A stretch of 37,864 bases of DNA from an uncultured Alphaproteobacteria bacterium (GCA_944392325.1 CALXWI010000010.1:1-37864), one strand, 5' to 3'; shown: positions 21,535 to 29,724, numbered from the stretch's first letter. Program-made: numbers and translations. The notes: a model not told the origin generated them from the letters alone.

Positions 21535-22638
21535 ATGTCCAAAAATAAATCTGCCGCTGCCAATACCGAGGCACCTGCTACCACACCCCAACCGGCACCG
21601 GCTCCTACCCCTCAACCTATGCCAACCTACCACTTTGGTATGATTTTCGCCCGTATTGTACTGTGGGTGATTTTTATTGCCGTTATTGCGTATTTGTGGC
21701 TCAAGCCTGAAATTGTTTACAACATCGTCAACCATTTCAGCCGGCCGCTTCCGGCTCAAATTCAGGCTCCGGTTTCCCCCTCATCTCAGAATGAAGAGCA
21801 AGCCGCCCGCCTGCGCCGCTTAAACAACCGCTTAAACGAGGTTGAAAGACGCTTGGATAAAGCTACCCTAAGTTCTTCAGATTCTACAGCTGCTGAGGCG
21901 GCTGTTGCCGAGCTTAACCAGCGCCTTAATAATTTTGAAAAACAAAATATCGCCATTATTGACAGCAAGGCTGATGCCGCCAGCGTTTTAAGCCTGACCA
22001 ATCGTCTTGATAAAATCGAACAACGCCTTGATAATATGGCCAAAATCTCTGACCAAGGCGCTTTAATCATCACCACGGTAATGATGATAAAAGACGCCGC
22101 CGAGCGTGGCAACAGCTTTACTTATGAGGCTGAGGTTCTCTCCTTGCTCACCCAAAAGGAAAACTCTTTGCAATCACCTGTTGCGGAGCTGCTAAAATTT
22201 GCTGATAAAAAGCTCCCCTCTAAGGCTGAACTCACCCACAACTTCGATTCTCTTTATCAAGAAATTTCTGCCGCTGAAGAAGATAAAGCCCTCGCCGGTA
22301 AAGACTGGAAACAGCGCCTTAATATGAAACTCAGCGAATACGTTACCGTCAAGCGTACCAAACCAGAGGCTAATGAAACCGCAAATGAACCTCAAAATAT
22401 ATTGTCTGAATTAAAACAAAATGTCGACACGGCTCATTTTGCGCAAGCTATCTCTCTTTTACAAACACCGGAAGGACAAACGCTCAGCCAAGCTTACCCG
22501 TCATTGCACGGCTGGCAAGTTGAAGCCTCAGCTCACGTTGATTTTTACCAAGCCATCGGCCAAATTTCAACCTATTCTCTGGCTTTGATGAAGCTCAACT
22601 ATGTCCACCCCGAAAATACTAATAATCTTAACCAATAA
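21535..22638 (+). CDS. Mic60/mitofilin-like inner-membrane protein
   Basis: Bacterial relative of mitochondrial Mic60 (COG4223 type), which in alphaproteobacteria shapes membranes and contacts outer-membrane proteins (family knowledge). 367 residues: Pro/Ala-rich cytoplasmic N terminus (about 1-40), one membrane helix (FARIVLWVIFIAVIAYLWL), a coiled coil (about 80-170; LRRLNNRLNEVERRLD) and a C-terminal helical domain. The C-terminal pieces MMIKDAAERGNSFTYEAEVL, LNMKLSEYVTVKR and LHGWQVEASAHVDFYQAI match the family pattern. ATG 21535 has AAAGGA 7 bases upstream, better than ATG 21505. Usually found beside hemC-hemD; here it is between tsaD and an ADP-dependent kinase. Confidence 0.72.
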   Translation: MSKNKSAAANTEAPATTPQPAPAPTPQPMPTYHFGMIFARIVLWVIFIAVIAYLWLKPEIVYNIVNHFSRPLPAQIQAPVSPSSQNEEQAARLRRLNNRLNEVERRLDKATLSSSDSTAAEAAVAELNQRLNNFEKQNIAIIDSKADAASVLSLTNRLDKIEQRLDNMAKISDQGALIITTVMMIKDAAERGNSFTYEAEVLSLLTQKENSLQSPVAELLKFADKKLPSKAELTHNFDSLYQEISAAEEDKALAGKDWKQRLNMKLSEYVTVKRTKPEANETANEPQNILSELKQNVDTAHFAQAISLLQTPEGQTLSQAYPSLHGWQVEASAHVDFYQAIGQISTYSLALMKLNYVHPENTNNLNQ

Positions 22639-22647
22639 GAGGATTCT

Positions 22648-24045
22648 ATGACCAACGAAGAATTAAAAAACATCTGGCTTGAAAAGTTCAAAACCGTACC
22701 GCAAAGCCTGCAAAATATGCGCACCGTCAAAGCCGTAGCCACAGCTTTCAACACCAATGTTGATGCCGTCTTAAAAATCAAAGGCAATAAGATTGCCGAA
22801 CTGGCTAAACAACTCGGCCTCTCATTGGCTGATTTGCAAAACATCACCCGCACCAAGCTTGAAACCGCTGATGACGTTATCAAAGGCTTATTCAGATGTT
22901 TTACGCGCGGCATTGCCGAAGAATGGCTCACCGAAGATAAATTAGTCTATGATTGGATGGTTGAAAATTTGGGTTATGACCGTTTGCAAATGGGCGGTCA
23001 GGGTGGTATTGTAGCCAATGCCTTGGCTGTTACCGGAGTATCCAAAGTTTATGCACACACCAACTCTTTGCCTGAGCTTCAGGCCCAACAGTTCTTAAAG
23101 CTTGACAACCTGCTCTCGTTTGATGAACACGGCCACGCTCAACCGGCATATAGCATTAATCGTGAGGTTGATATCCCCTTAATCCATTGGATTCTGGAGT
23201 TTGACAAAGGAGATAGCGTCACCATTGACGGACAAACTTTCACTTGCCCCAAGTCCAATCGTTTTATTGCCACTTATGACCCGCTCAACCTGCACCTGGT
23301 TATGGATAAACACTTTGTAGAGCAACTCTCCAAAGAACCGGTTGACTATATTGTATTATCAGGTTTCCACGCTTTGACCGAGCGCAACAACGGTGTCAAA
23401 TTGCAAGATGACGTTATCCCGATTATCCAACAATGGAAACGCAACGGCGACCTCGTCCACCTTGAAATCGCCTCCACCCAAGATATCGCCGTCCGCAAGG
23501 CCATCATCAAAAAAATCGCTCCGATTGTCGATTCGATAGGTATTAACGAGCGTGAAGCGATTGATATTTTGGAAGTCACCGACTTTGAAGACTTGGCCGA
23601 AAAATGCAACCAAGATACTCACAGTATCAATATGTTTGATGCTTTAATGAACATCAAAAAACATATCAAAGCTCCGCGTATTCAATTGCATATGTTTGGA
23701 CTTTATATCACCATTCAGGACAAAGGTTTCAAAATCTCACCTGAGGCCAACCTCCGTGGTATGATGTTAGCCGCCACCGTTGCGGCAGGCAAAGCCGGCA
23801 CCGGTAATATTAATGACGCCAAGAACCTGTTGTGGGCTCAAGGCCAAAAAGTATCTGATGTTGGCTTAAACGAGCTCAAAGACCTTGCCGAACACTTGCA
23901 TAAGCCAGAACTTTTGAGCAACGGCATTGCCGAAGTTGACGGCCACGATGTTATTGCCATTCCGACGATTCTGGTTGAAAAACCGGTAACCTTAGTCGGC
24001 ATGGGCGACACCATCTCATCCATCTCATTGGTCGGCGCCCGCTAA
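22648..24045 (+). CDS. ADP-dependent phosphofructokinase/glucokinase family sugar kinase
   Basis: A 465-residue ribokinase-fold kinase that uses ADP rather than ATP to phosphorylate glucose or fructose 6-phosphate in archaea and animals (family knowledge). Family motifs visible: RLQMGGQGGIVANALA (substrate-side GGQ block), HLE at 271-273 (HxE), NERE at 300-303 (NxxE), and VGMGDTISS with the catalytic base Asp454 in GxGD. All are intact, so it should be active; PFK and GK activities cannot be told apart by eye. AGAGGA lies 4 bases before ATG 22648, and it follows the Mic60-like gene by 9 bases, so it is probably co-transcribed. Bacterial members are uncommon, which hints at transfer, although base use matches its neighbours. 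Confidence 0.85.
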   Translation: MTNEELKNIWLEKFKTVPQSLQNMRTVKAVATAFNTNVDAVLKIKGNKIAELAKQLGLSLADLQNITRTKLETADDVIKGLFRCFTRGIAEEWLTEDKLVYDWMVENLGYDRLQMGGQGGIVANALAVTGVSKVYAHTNSLPELQAQQFLKLDNLLSFDEHGHAQPAYSINREVDIPLIHWILEFDKGDSVTIDGQTFTCPKSNRFIATYDPLNLHLVMDKHFVEQLSKEPVDYIVLSGFHALTERNNGVKLQDDVIPIIQQWKRNGDLVHLEIASTQDIAVRKAIIKKIAPIVDSIGINEREAIDILEVTDFEDLAEKCNQDTHSINMFDALMNIKKHIKAPRIQLHMFGLYITIQDKGFKISPEANLRGMMLAATVAAGKAGTGNINDAKNLLWAQGQKVSDVGLNELKDLAEHLHKPELLSNGIAEVDGHDVIAIPTILVEKPVTLVGMGDTISSISLVGAR

Positions 24046-24067
24046 ACAACACAAGCCTAAACTAACC

Positions 24068-24097
24068 AAGCCCACCGAATAGTGGGCTTTTTTTTAT
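24068..24097 (+). terminator. Rho-independent terminator
   Basis: AAGCCCAC (24068-24075) pairs with GTGGGCTT (24082-24089) across 6 bases, followed by a T run. Ends the Mic60-like / ADP-kinase transcript. Confidence 0.9.
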
Positions 24098-24098
24098 A

Positions 24099-24464
24099 TT
24101 AGATAGAGTAATTTTAACGGCAGAAAAAGCGCCGTGTAAAAACTAGTTCTTTGATCAAGAAAGTCTTGTTTAATGAGTTGAATAGTAGGCGTCAAGAGCA
24201 AAAGTACCGCAGCGTACAAACTGGTTCTTAGGTCAAGAAAGTTTAATATGTGAGTCGAGTAGTAAGATTTCAGAGTAAAGAAAGCGCAGCGTACACCGTA
24301 GTACGTGAGCATTTCTTTAACTCGCAAAATCTGTACTAATCGACCATAGAGTAAACTAAAAACTGTGGAGAGTGCGTTAGATAGAGTAATTTTAACGGCA
24401 GAAAAAGCGCAGTGTACAAAAAAAGTACATGAGCATTTTTCTGACCGGAAAAAATTGCTCTAGA
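24099..24464. repeat. Gene-free repeat region with long hairpins and 34-bp direct repeats
   Basis: An exact 34-bp sequence (TTAGATAGAGTAATTTTAAC, continuing to AAAAAGCGC) occurs at 24099-24132 and 24377-24410. Hairpin R3 (24265-24332) has stems AGATTT/AAATCT, AAAGAAAGC/GCATTTCTTT and CGTAC/GTACG. Hairpin R4 (24384-24460) has GAG..AATTTT/AAAATTGCTC, CAGAAAAAGC/GCATTTTTCTG and TGTAC/GTACA. Between them a unit of about 60 bp (CGTG/CGTACAAACT, GGTTCTT, TCAAGAAAGT, TTAAT, GAGT) is duplicated at about 24130 and 24206. The family is the one at 6201-6478. A short ORF at 24094-24327 is read through repeats and rejected. Confidence 0.7.
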
Positions 24465-24471
24465 TGACGTA

Positions 24472-25002
24472 CTATACACAAGTTTTATTTAGGGCGTCTA
24501 GAACCCTCAACACAGTATTCTCCACCGCTTCTTCTTTGGTCTCGACTACTATGTCCGCTTCAGAATAAAAGGGATATTCTTCCTTGATGTATTCCTCTAA
24601 TTTGTTGCGCAAGTGGGAGTCATCACCTTCCAAAAAAGGACGATGCTTGCGTCCGGCCGTGCGGTTGTAGAGTACATTAACATCAGCTTTCAGCCACACG
24701 GTAATGGCGTGCTCTTTGGCCAACAGGCGCGTTTGCTCAGCCACAAAAGACCCTCCGCCGGAGGCCAAAACACAAGGCTCACCTTGCAGCAGTCGCTTCA
24801 TCACTCTGGCCTCGCCGGCACGATACTCTTCCTCACCAAAACATTTTAATACATCAATCAGCGACAAACCGGCCGCTTTTTCAATCTCTTGATCCCCATC
24901 CACAAAAGGAAGGTTAAGTTTTTTGGCCAGTCTTTTACCGACGCTGGTTTTACCGCTCCCCATCAAACCGACCAACAAAATTATTTTATTATTTTTTATC
25001 AT
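24472..25002 (-). CDS. aroK: Shikimate kinase
   Basis: Phosphorylates shikimate at O3 with ATP in the chorismate pathway. 176 residues: Walker A LVGLMGSGKTSVGKRLA, the shikimate-binding FVDGDQEIEKAAG (DxD), ASGGGSFV (GGG motif), the lid RKHRPFLEGDD and the adenine-loop region near the C terminus. Full length, all motifs intact. aroB, its common partner, is not downstream: a repeat region follows the stop. Divergent from the small membrane ORF and xerD, resembling the xerD-aroK neighbourhood of rhizobia. Confidence 0.95.
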   Translation of the reverse strand: MIKNNKIILLVGLMGSGKTSVGKRLAKKLNLPFVDGDQEIEKAAGLSLIDVLKCFGEEEYRAGEARVMKRLLQGEPCVLASGGGSFVAEQTRLLAKEHAITVWLKADVNVLYNRTAGRKHRPFLEGDDSHLRNKLEEYIKEEYPFYSEADIVVETKEEAVENTVLRVLDALNKTCV

Positions 25003-25101
25003 TGCGTTTATTATTTTTTTAATGGTTCTTTCAAAATATTTATGCTAAATATATAAACAGATTATTTTTTTATCAATACACTTTTTTAAAAAGGTTTGCA
25101 A

Positions 25102-25245
25102 ATGAGACAGAAAAAATCAAATTTATGGATATACATTATCTTGGTTGTATTTGTTGGCTTGGTTTTATATGTAGCCTCACATGAAGCTCCGATTAAACAA
25201 GAACACGTTGAACAAACTCTGGATAATACCTTTCTGGATAAATAA
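25102..25245 (+). CDS. Small single-span membrane peptide upstream of xerD
   Basis: 47 residues: a short basic N terminus (MRQKKSN), one membrane helix (IYIILVVFVGLVLYVA) and a charged tail (HEAPIKQEHVEQTLDNTF). AAGG lies about 8 bases before ATG 25102. Its TAA overlaps the xerD ATG (TAATG), which implies translational coupling. Topology is probably N-in with a periplasmic tail. Family not recognised. Confidence 0.65.
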   Translation: MRQKKSNLWIYIILVVFVGLVLYVASHEAPIKQEHVEQTLDNTFLDK

Positions 25246-26153
25246 TGCCGGCTGACCCACAGATTGAAGACTTTTTAGAAATGATGTCGGCCGAGCGCGG
25301 AGCCTCAGACAACACTCTGCAAGCTTACCGTCGCGATTTGGAGCAATTTTGGGATTCTTACCCCTCCCAATCACCGGCAGACATCTCAAAGTCTGATATC
25401 TCGTCATTTATCCAAGGCTTATCAGCCCAAGGATTCGCCCCCAAGACCATTGCCCGCAAGCTTTCAACCTTGCGTGAATACTTCAAGTTTCTGTATTCGG
25501 AAAAACAAATCAACGCCTTGCCCACCGGCAATATTCTCTCCCCCAAACAGCACAAACCTCTGCCCAAATACCTTTCCGCAACAGAAATCAAACAGCTCAT
25601 ATCCACCGCGCGTGATTCTTCGGATTCTCGTTGGCAGCGGCTTTCGGTTATGATTGAGCTTATGTACGCTTGCGGACTGCGAGTATCAGAGCTTGTATCT
25701 TTGCCTGAAAACTGCATTAATTTTGAAAAGAAACAAATCCTCATCCGTGGCAAGGGTAACAAAGAGCGCCTAATTCCGATTGCCTCCTCCGCCATGGAAA
25801 GTGTTTTAATGTACTTTCAATTCCGCGATGACTTTCTGAACAAAGGACGCAAATCGCAATGGCTTTTTCCATCACGCAGCCATTCCGGCCACTTTACCCG
25901 AGATGCTTTTTTCAAAGACTTAAAAGAGCTTGCCACCCGTTGCGGAATCTCACCGGAGAGAATTTCTCCGCACACTTTGCGCCACTCTTTTGCCACACAC
26001 CTCATCAACAATCACGCTGACCTCAGGTCTGTCCAACAAATGCTGGGGCACAGCAGTATTGCCACCACCGAAATTTATACTCATATCATTGATGACCAAC
26101 TCATCAATACCGTCTTGCACAACCACCCTTTGAGCCACAAAAAAAGGAGCTAA
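25245..26153 (+). CDS. xerD: Tyrosine recombinase XerC/XerD
   Basis: Site-specific recombinase that resolves chromosome dimers at dif with FtsK. 302 residues: an N-terminal SAM-like core-binding domain (1-90, with GASDNTLQAYRRDLEQF) and a C-terminal catalytic domain. The latter has Arg in MYACGLRVSELVSL, Lys in RGKGNKERLIPI, HxxR in SPHTLRHSFATHL, His in MLGHSS and the nucleophile Tyr in TEIYTHI. Naming XerD over XerC relies on length and on the aroK neighbour. It ends at a terminator shared with secB. Confidence 0.88.
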   Translation: MPADPQIEDFLEMMSAERGASDNTLQAYRRDLEQFWDSYPSQSPADISKSDISSFIQGLSAQGFAPKTIARKLSTLREYFKFLYSEKQINALPTGNILSPKQHKPLPKYLSATEIKQLISTARDSSDSRWQRLSVMIELMYACGLRVSELVSLPENCINFEKKQILIRGKGNKERLIPIASSAMESVLMYFQFRDDFLNKGRKSQWLFPSRSHSGHFTRDAFFKDLKELATRCGISPERISPHTLRHSFATHLINNHADLRSVQQMLGHSSIATTEIYTHIIDDQLINTVLHNHPLSHKKRS

Positions 26154-26172
26154 AAGCCCCTTTTTATTTTTT
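26138..26172. terminator. Terminator between xerD and secB
   Basis: AAAAAGG and CCTTTTT flank a GC/GC inner pair and a short loop (about 26139-26165), followed by ATTTTTT. Lies between the convergent xerD and secB genes and overlaps the last codons of xerD. Confidence 0.75.
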
Positions 26173-26187
26173 AGATTTAGCCTAATA

Positions 26188-26709
26188 CTATTCTGACTTA
26201 TTAGCCGGTTCAGGCTGTGGCTGCGCAGCCGGCTGTTGAGCCTGACGATTCTGATACATAGCCACAAAATCAATCGGATTAAGCATAAACGGAGGCAACC
26301 CGCCATCAACCAAAGCATTGGTAACAATACTGCGTGCAAACGGAAACAACATCCGCGGAATTTCTACCAACAAAATCGGCTCCACATGTTCTTTCGGTAC
26401 ATTCAAAGATACAACCGCCGCATATTTAAGCTCCAAAATAAACAACTTTTCATCAATCAAATCACCATCCATGGCAATACTGAGTTCAACATTAAAAAAG
26501 TTTTCATGCATATGACTGGCGTTCACATCAACGTGGATATTCACCGCCGGTGCCTGATTAAGGTTTCTGAATACTTCCGGTGCATGGGGAATTTCTAAAG
26601 AAAAATCTTTAATATACTGCGTATTAATCACAATCGGTGGAACTTGCTGCTGAGCATTATTATCTTGGTTCGGATTATCATTGGCAGATTTCACATTCTC
26701 ATCACTCAT
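26188..26709 (-). CDS. secB: Protein-export chaperone SecB
   Basis: Tetrameric cytoplasmic chaperone that holds preproteins unfolded for SecA. 173 residues with IKDFSLEIPHAPEVF near the N terminus, VELSIAMDGDLIDEKLFILEL, then HVEPILLVEIPRMLFPFARS and the hydrophobic tail GGLPPFMLNPIDFVAMYQ. The C-terminal tail is Gln/Pro-rich, as usual in alphaproteobacteria. Divergent from the Tim44-like gene, an arrangement conserved in alphaproteobacteria. Confidence 0.97.
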   Translation of the reverse strand: MSDENVKSANDNPNQDNNAQQQVPPIVINTQYIKDFSLEIPHAPEVFRNLNQAPAVNIHVDVNASHMHENFFNVELSIAMDGDLIDEKLFILELKYAAVVSLNVPKEHVEPILLVEIPRMLFPFARSIVTNALVDGGLPPFMLNPIDFVAMYQNRQAQQPAAQPQPEPANKSE

Positions 26710-26852
26710 AAAAACATCTCCTTAAATTAAAAAATTAACCACATTATACCCAAATAAGCACAAAGGTCAAATAATTATAGTTGATAATCAAAGCAAAAAA
26801 CGCTATATAAAATATAGGAATTAAAACATCATATCACAATAGAGGGAAACTT

Positions 26853-27524
26853 ATGGCACAATATCTTGACATTATTATCTTGCTTCTGGTTGTAATTTTG
26901 CTTTTCCAAAAATTGCGCAGCCTTTTGGGTACTCGCCCGACCGAAACTGAAAAGAAAATTGCCGAAGAAAAGGCCGCCAAAATCTTTGATATGATAGTAC
27001 AAAAAGCTGAGGCTCAAAAACACCATACAGAGCCAACAACAGAGCTTGAAGCCACCCCCATCAAAGACGATTCCGAACTTTCTGAAACCGATAAAGTCTT
27101 GAGCAAGATTCCTAATTTCAACAAGAACCACTTTTTAAACAGTGCCAAAAAAGCCTTTGAAATGATTGTATCATCATTTAGCCAAGGTGATACTGAAACC
27201 CTTGAAATGCTGGTTTCTAAAGAGCTGGCCAAAAAATTTCAGCAAGTTATTGAGCAAAGACGAGCTGATGGTATTACCGCCGAAACCGACCTTATCGGTT
27301 TTGACAATGCCGAAATCACCCACGCACAAATCTCTGCCGACAACATTATTTCCATCACCGTCAAGTTTATCTCTGAACAAGTAAATATCTTAAAAAACAA
27401 AGACGGAGAAGTCATTGAAGGTGATGAACAATACATCCAAAACATTACCGACGTCTGGACCTTTGAAAAAGCCTTAACCTCCACCAGCCCGAACTGGCTG
27501 CTTACATCTACCAAAAAATCATGA
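26853..27524 (+). CDS. Tim44-like domain protein
   Basis: 223 residues: an N-terminal membrane helix (YLDIIILLLVVILLFQKL), a charged linker and a C-terminal Tim44-like fold (NHFLNSAKKAFEMIVSSFSQGD, then LISIT-type strands ending in VWTFEKALTSTSPNWLLTST). Relatives in alphaproteobacteria sit between secB and mltA and are the bacterial counterparts of mitochondrial Tim44. The role in bacteria is not firmly known. GAGGGA precedes ATG 26853. Its stop overlaps the mltA start (ATGA). Confidence 0.9.
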   Translation: MAQYLDIIILLLVVILLFQKLRSLLGTRPTETEKKIAEEKAAKIFDMIVQKAEAQKHHTEPTTELEATPIKDDSELSETDKVLSKIPNFNKNHFLNSAKKAFEMIVSSFSQGDTETLEMLVSKELAKKFQQVIEQRRADGITAETDLIGFDNAEITHAQISADNIISITVKFISEQVNILKNKDGEVIEGDEQYIQNITDVWTFEKALTSTSPNWLLTSTKKS

Positions 27525-28687
27525 TAAAAAAACTTTTATATTTTGGCTTGATTTTAGGCCTTGCCGCCTGTGAGGAACAAACCCCTCCTCCACCGGCCGA
27601 ACCAAGCCTTGACTTAACTCCCGTATCTTTTGACCAACTACCCAATTGGCAGCACGACAACTTGGCTTTGGCTATTAATCCGTTCAACGATTCTTGTATC
27701 CGTATTTTGAATGAAAATACGCAGTATCTTTCCAATGCCAAGGCTCAGATTTCAACCTCCGCCTACCAAAATATCTGCCGCGATTTTATAGCCAACCAAC
27801 CCCAAAATACCGAGGAGTTTCACCGCTTTATTACCGAGCATTTTACCCCTTACCAAGTCAGTTGCCAAGGCTCAACTGAAGGCAAGTTCACCTCTTATTA
27901 TGAGTCCTCACTGTCAGCCTCATTGTCCAAACACGGCCCTTATCAATATCCGGTTTATGGCAAGCCATTTGATTTGGTAGAATTCAACCCTCATGATTTT
28001 GATAAATCAGCTCCCAGCAAACGCTACGTCGGCAGGGTTGAAAACCAAAAATTAGTCCCTTATTACACTCGTCAAGAAATTGACTCCCAACCGCTCAATG
28101 CACCGGTTATTCTTTGGGCAGACAGCAAGGTTGATATTAACATTATGCAAATCCAAGGCTCGGCAGTTGCCACCCTTGATGATGGTCGCAAGGTGCGCGT
28201 CGGTTATGCTGACAACAACGGCCACCCGTTCAAAGGTATAGGCTCGATTCTTCTTTCTAAAGGACTGCTTAAACCTGGTGAAGCCTCAATGTCTCACATC
28301 AAAAAATGGCTTGAAGCTCACCCCGACCAAGCTGATTCCATTTACCACGAAAACGCCCGTTTCATTTTCCACCGCTTGCTTAATACCGAAGGCCCGCTCG
28401 GGGCTCACGGTGTTCCGCTCCATGCCGGACGCAGCTTGGCCGTTGACCGTAGTTTTATTCCGCTCGGGGCTCTGCTGTGGCTTGACACTACCGGCCCTGA
28501 TAAAGAACCCTTGCAAAAACTGGTTGTAGCTCAAGATATCGGCAGCGCCATCAAAGGCTGCGTCCGTGGTGACTACTTCTGGGGTTCCGGCGCTGATGAT
28601 GTTTTGGATAAAGCCGGCCGCATGAACTCTCAAGGGCGCTATTATCTTTTTCTGCCCAAAATAACGGAGACCCCTAATGCTCAATAA
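27521..28687 (+). CDS. mltA: Membrane-bound lytic transglycosylase A
   Basis: Peptidoglycan-cleaving lytic transglycosylase anchored to the outer membrane. 388 residues: lipoprotein signal LLYFGLILGLAAC with the lipidated Cys at residue 17, then the MltA barrel domain (YPVYGKPFDLVEFNP; VILWADSKVDINIMQIQGSA) and the C-terminal 3D domain. In that domain the aspartates fall in AVDRSFIPLGALLWLDT, LVVAQDIGSAIKG and YFWGSGADD. Starts by 4-base overlap with the Tim44-like gene and ends by 11-base overlap with the next gene. The order Tim44-mltA-Smr is conserved in alphaproteobacteria. Confidence 0.96.
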   Translation: MIKKLLYFGLILGLAACEEQTPPPPAEPSLDLTPVSFDQLPNWQHDNLALAINPFNDSCIRILNENTQYLSNAKAQISTSAYQNICRDFIANQPQNTEEFHRFITEHFTPYQVSCQGSTEGKFTSYYESSLSASLSKHGPYQYPVYGKPFDLVEFNPHDFDKSAPSKRYVGRVENQKLVPYYTRQEIDSQPLNAPVILWADSKVDINIMQIQGSAVATLDDGRKVRVGYADNNGHPFKGIGSILLSKGLLKPGEASMSHIKKWLEAHPDQADSIYHENARFIFHRLLNTEGPLGAHGVPLHAGRSLAVDRSFIPLGALLWLDTTGPDKEPLQKLVVAQDIGSAIKGCVRGDYFWGSGADDVLDKAGRMNSQGRYYLFLPKITETPNAQ

Positions 28688-29207
28688 CAAAAAAAACACT
28701 AAACCCAATAAAGCCGAACAACTGATGTATAAAGCCCTCAATCGCGCCATTCAGGCTGACGACTTGCGCATCTATCTCGACTACGGCAAAATCAACCGCC
28801 CCGGTTCTCCGGTTTATGACCCATGGGAAAATCTGCTGCCGATATTAACTCCGGTTATTATCGGACTGATTTTAATTTTATCAGCCGGTGTTTTGTTTGG
28901 GCTGATGTTTATTATTGCTATGCTGATGATATATACCTCCTATTTCAAAAAGAAACTCTACCACCGACTGATAGAGCGCACCAAAGCATATATCACCTCC
29001 GGCTATGAACACTGCCAAGAATTATGGGACTTCGGCGGCTTGGTATTTGTTAATGCCCACAACAAAAAACAAGGCTGCGTTGCTCCTGAAGGCGATTGGA
29101 AAGACTTTGTCGTCCAACACTTCTCTGATTATATGACCGACAACAACAATCAACCGGAAACTTCCACCGATGAAACACCTGCAGAAACTGAAACTAAAAC
29201 AGCCTGA
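28677..29207 (+). CDS. Hypothetical membrane protein
   Basis: 176 residues with a basic N terminus (NKKNTKPNKAEQLMYKALNR), a hydrophobic block of two membrane helices (LLPILTPVIIGLILILSAGV and FGLMFIIAMLMIYTSYF), then a cytoplasmic segment (YHRLIERTKAYITSGYEHC, DFGGLVFVNA) and a Thr/Glu tail. No family recognised. It begins inside mltA (11-base overlap) and contains the start of the Smr gene (38-base overlap), so it is tightly coupled to both. Placement suggests an envelope role, but that is inference. Confidence 0.7.
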   Translation: MLNNKKNTKPNKAEQLMYKALNRAIQADDLRIYLDYGKINRPGSPVYDPWENLLPILTPVIIGLILILSAGVLFGLMFIIAMLMIYTSYFKKKLYHRLIERTKAYITSGYEHCQELWDFGGLVFVNAHNKKQGCVAPEGDWKDFVVQHFSDYMTDNNNQPETSTDETPAETETKTA

Positions 29208-29724
29208 TTACGATTCTTCGGACTGGGAAGCTGTGATTAAAGATGTGCAAAAACTGCCCAAAGATTATCCTGAGCCCCAAAGTGCACCTCTTATCATCGA
29301 CATATCCACCGAACATCATATATCAGCAACAGAGCTCAAAGATGTTGACGCTGAATTAGTTATCGATTCTACAGATAACATCGATAACCAAACCGCCAAA
29401 AAATTCAAACGTGAAGAGTTTAAGGTTGAAGCCGTACTTGATCTCCATGGCCAGACCGAAAAAAACGCCTACGATAAGGTTGTCAACTTTATCAAACAAT
29501 CTTATGCCGACAACAAACGCTGCATTATCATCATCACCGGCAAAGGAATTAATCCTCATAATGATGAAGATATTTTCGCCGCCCGCGGCATTTTAAAAAC
29601 CGCCGTCCCTAATTGGCTTAATTCACCGGAAGTACGCCCCTTAATTTTGGCTTATAAACACCCATCCGAGGCCAAAGGCGGCAGCGGCGCTTTATACATT
29701 TTACTCCGCCGCAAACGAGGCTAA
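29170..29724 (+). CDS. Smr-domain protein
   Basis: 184 residues: an acidic N-terminal region (about 1-85) and a C-terminal Smr domain with AVLDLHGQTEKNAYDKV, the nuclease-type IIIITGKG and HPSEAKGGSGALYILLRR. Smr domains cut or bind nucleic acids; in this chromosomal context the gene is usually annotated only as Smr protein/DUF2027-like. Its start lies in the preceding gene and no Shine-Dalgarno is clear, so coupling is likely. It ends in a 4-base convergent overlap with dnaQ. Confidence 0.9.
   Translation: MKHLQKLKLKQPDYDSSDWEAVIKDVQKLPKDYPEPQSAPLIIDISTEHHISATELKDVDAELVIDSTDNIDNQTAKKFKREEFKVEAVLDLHGQTEKNAYDKVVNFIKQSYADNKRCIIIITGKGINPHNDEDIFAARGILKTAVPNWLNSPEVRPLILAYKHPSEAKGGSGALYILLRRKRG

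Noticed and set aside
24094-24327. 77-residue minus-strand ORF in the aroK gap
   Set aside because: Reads through duplicated repeats, giving a repetitive peptide with no coding support.
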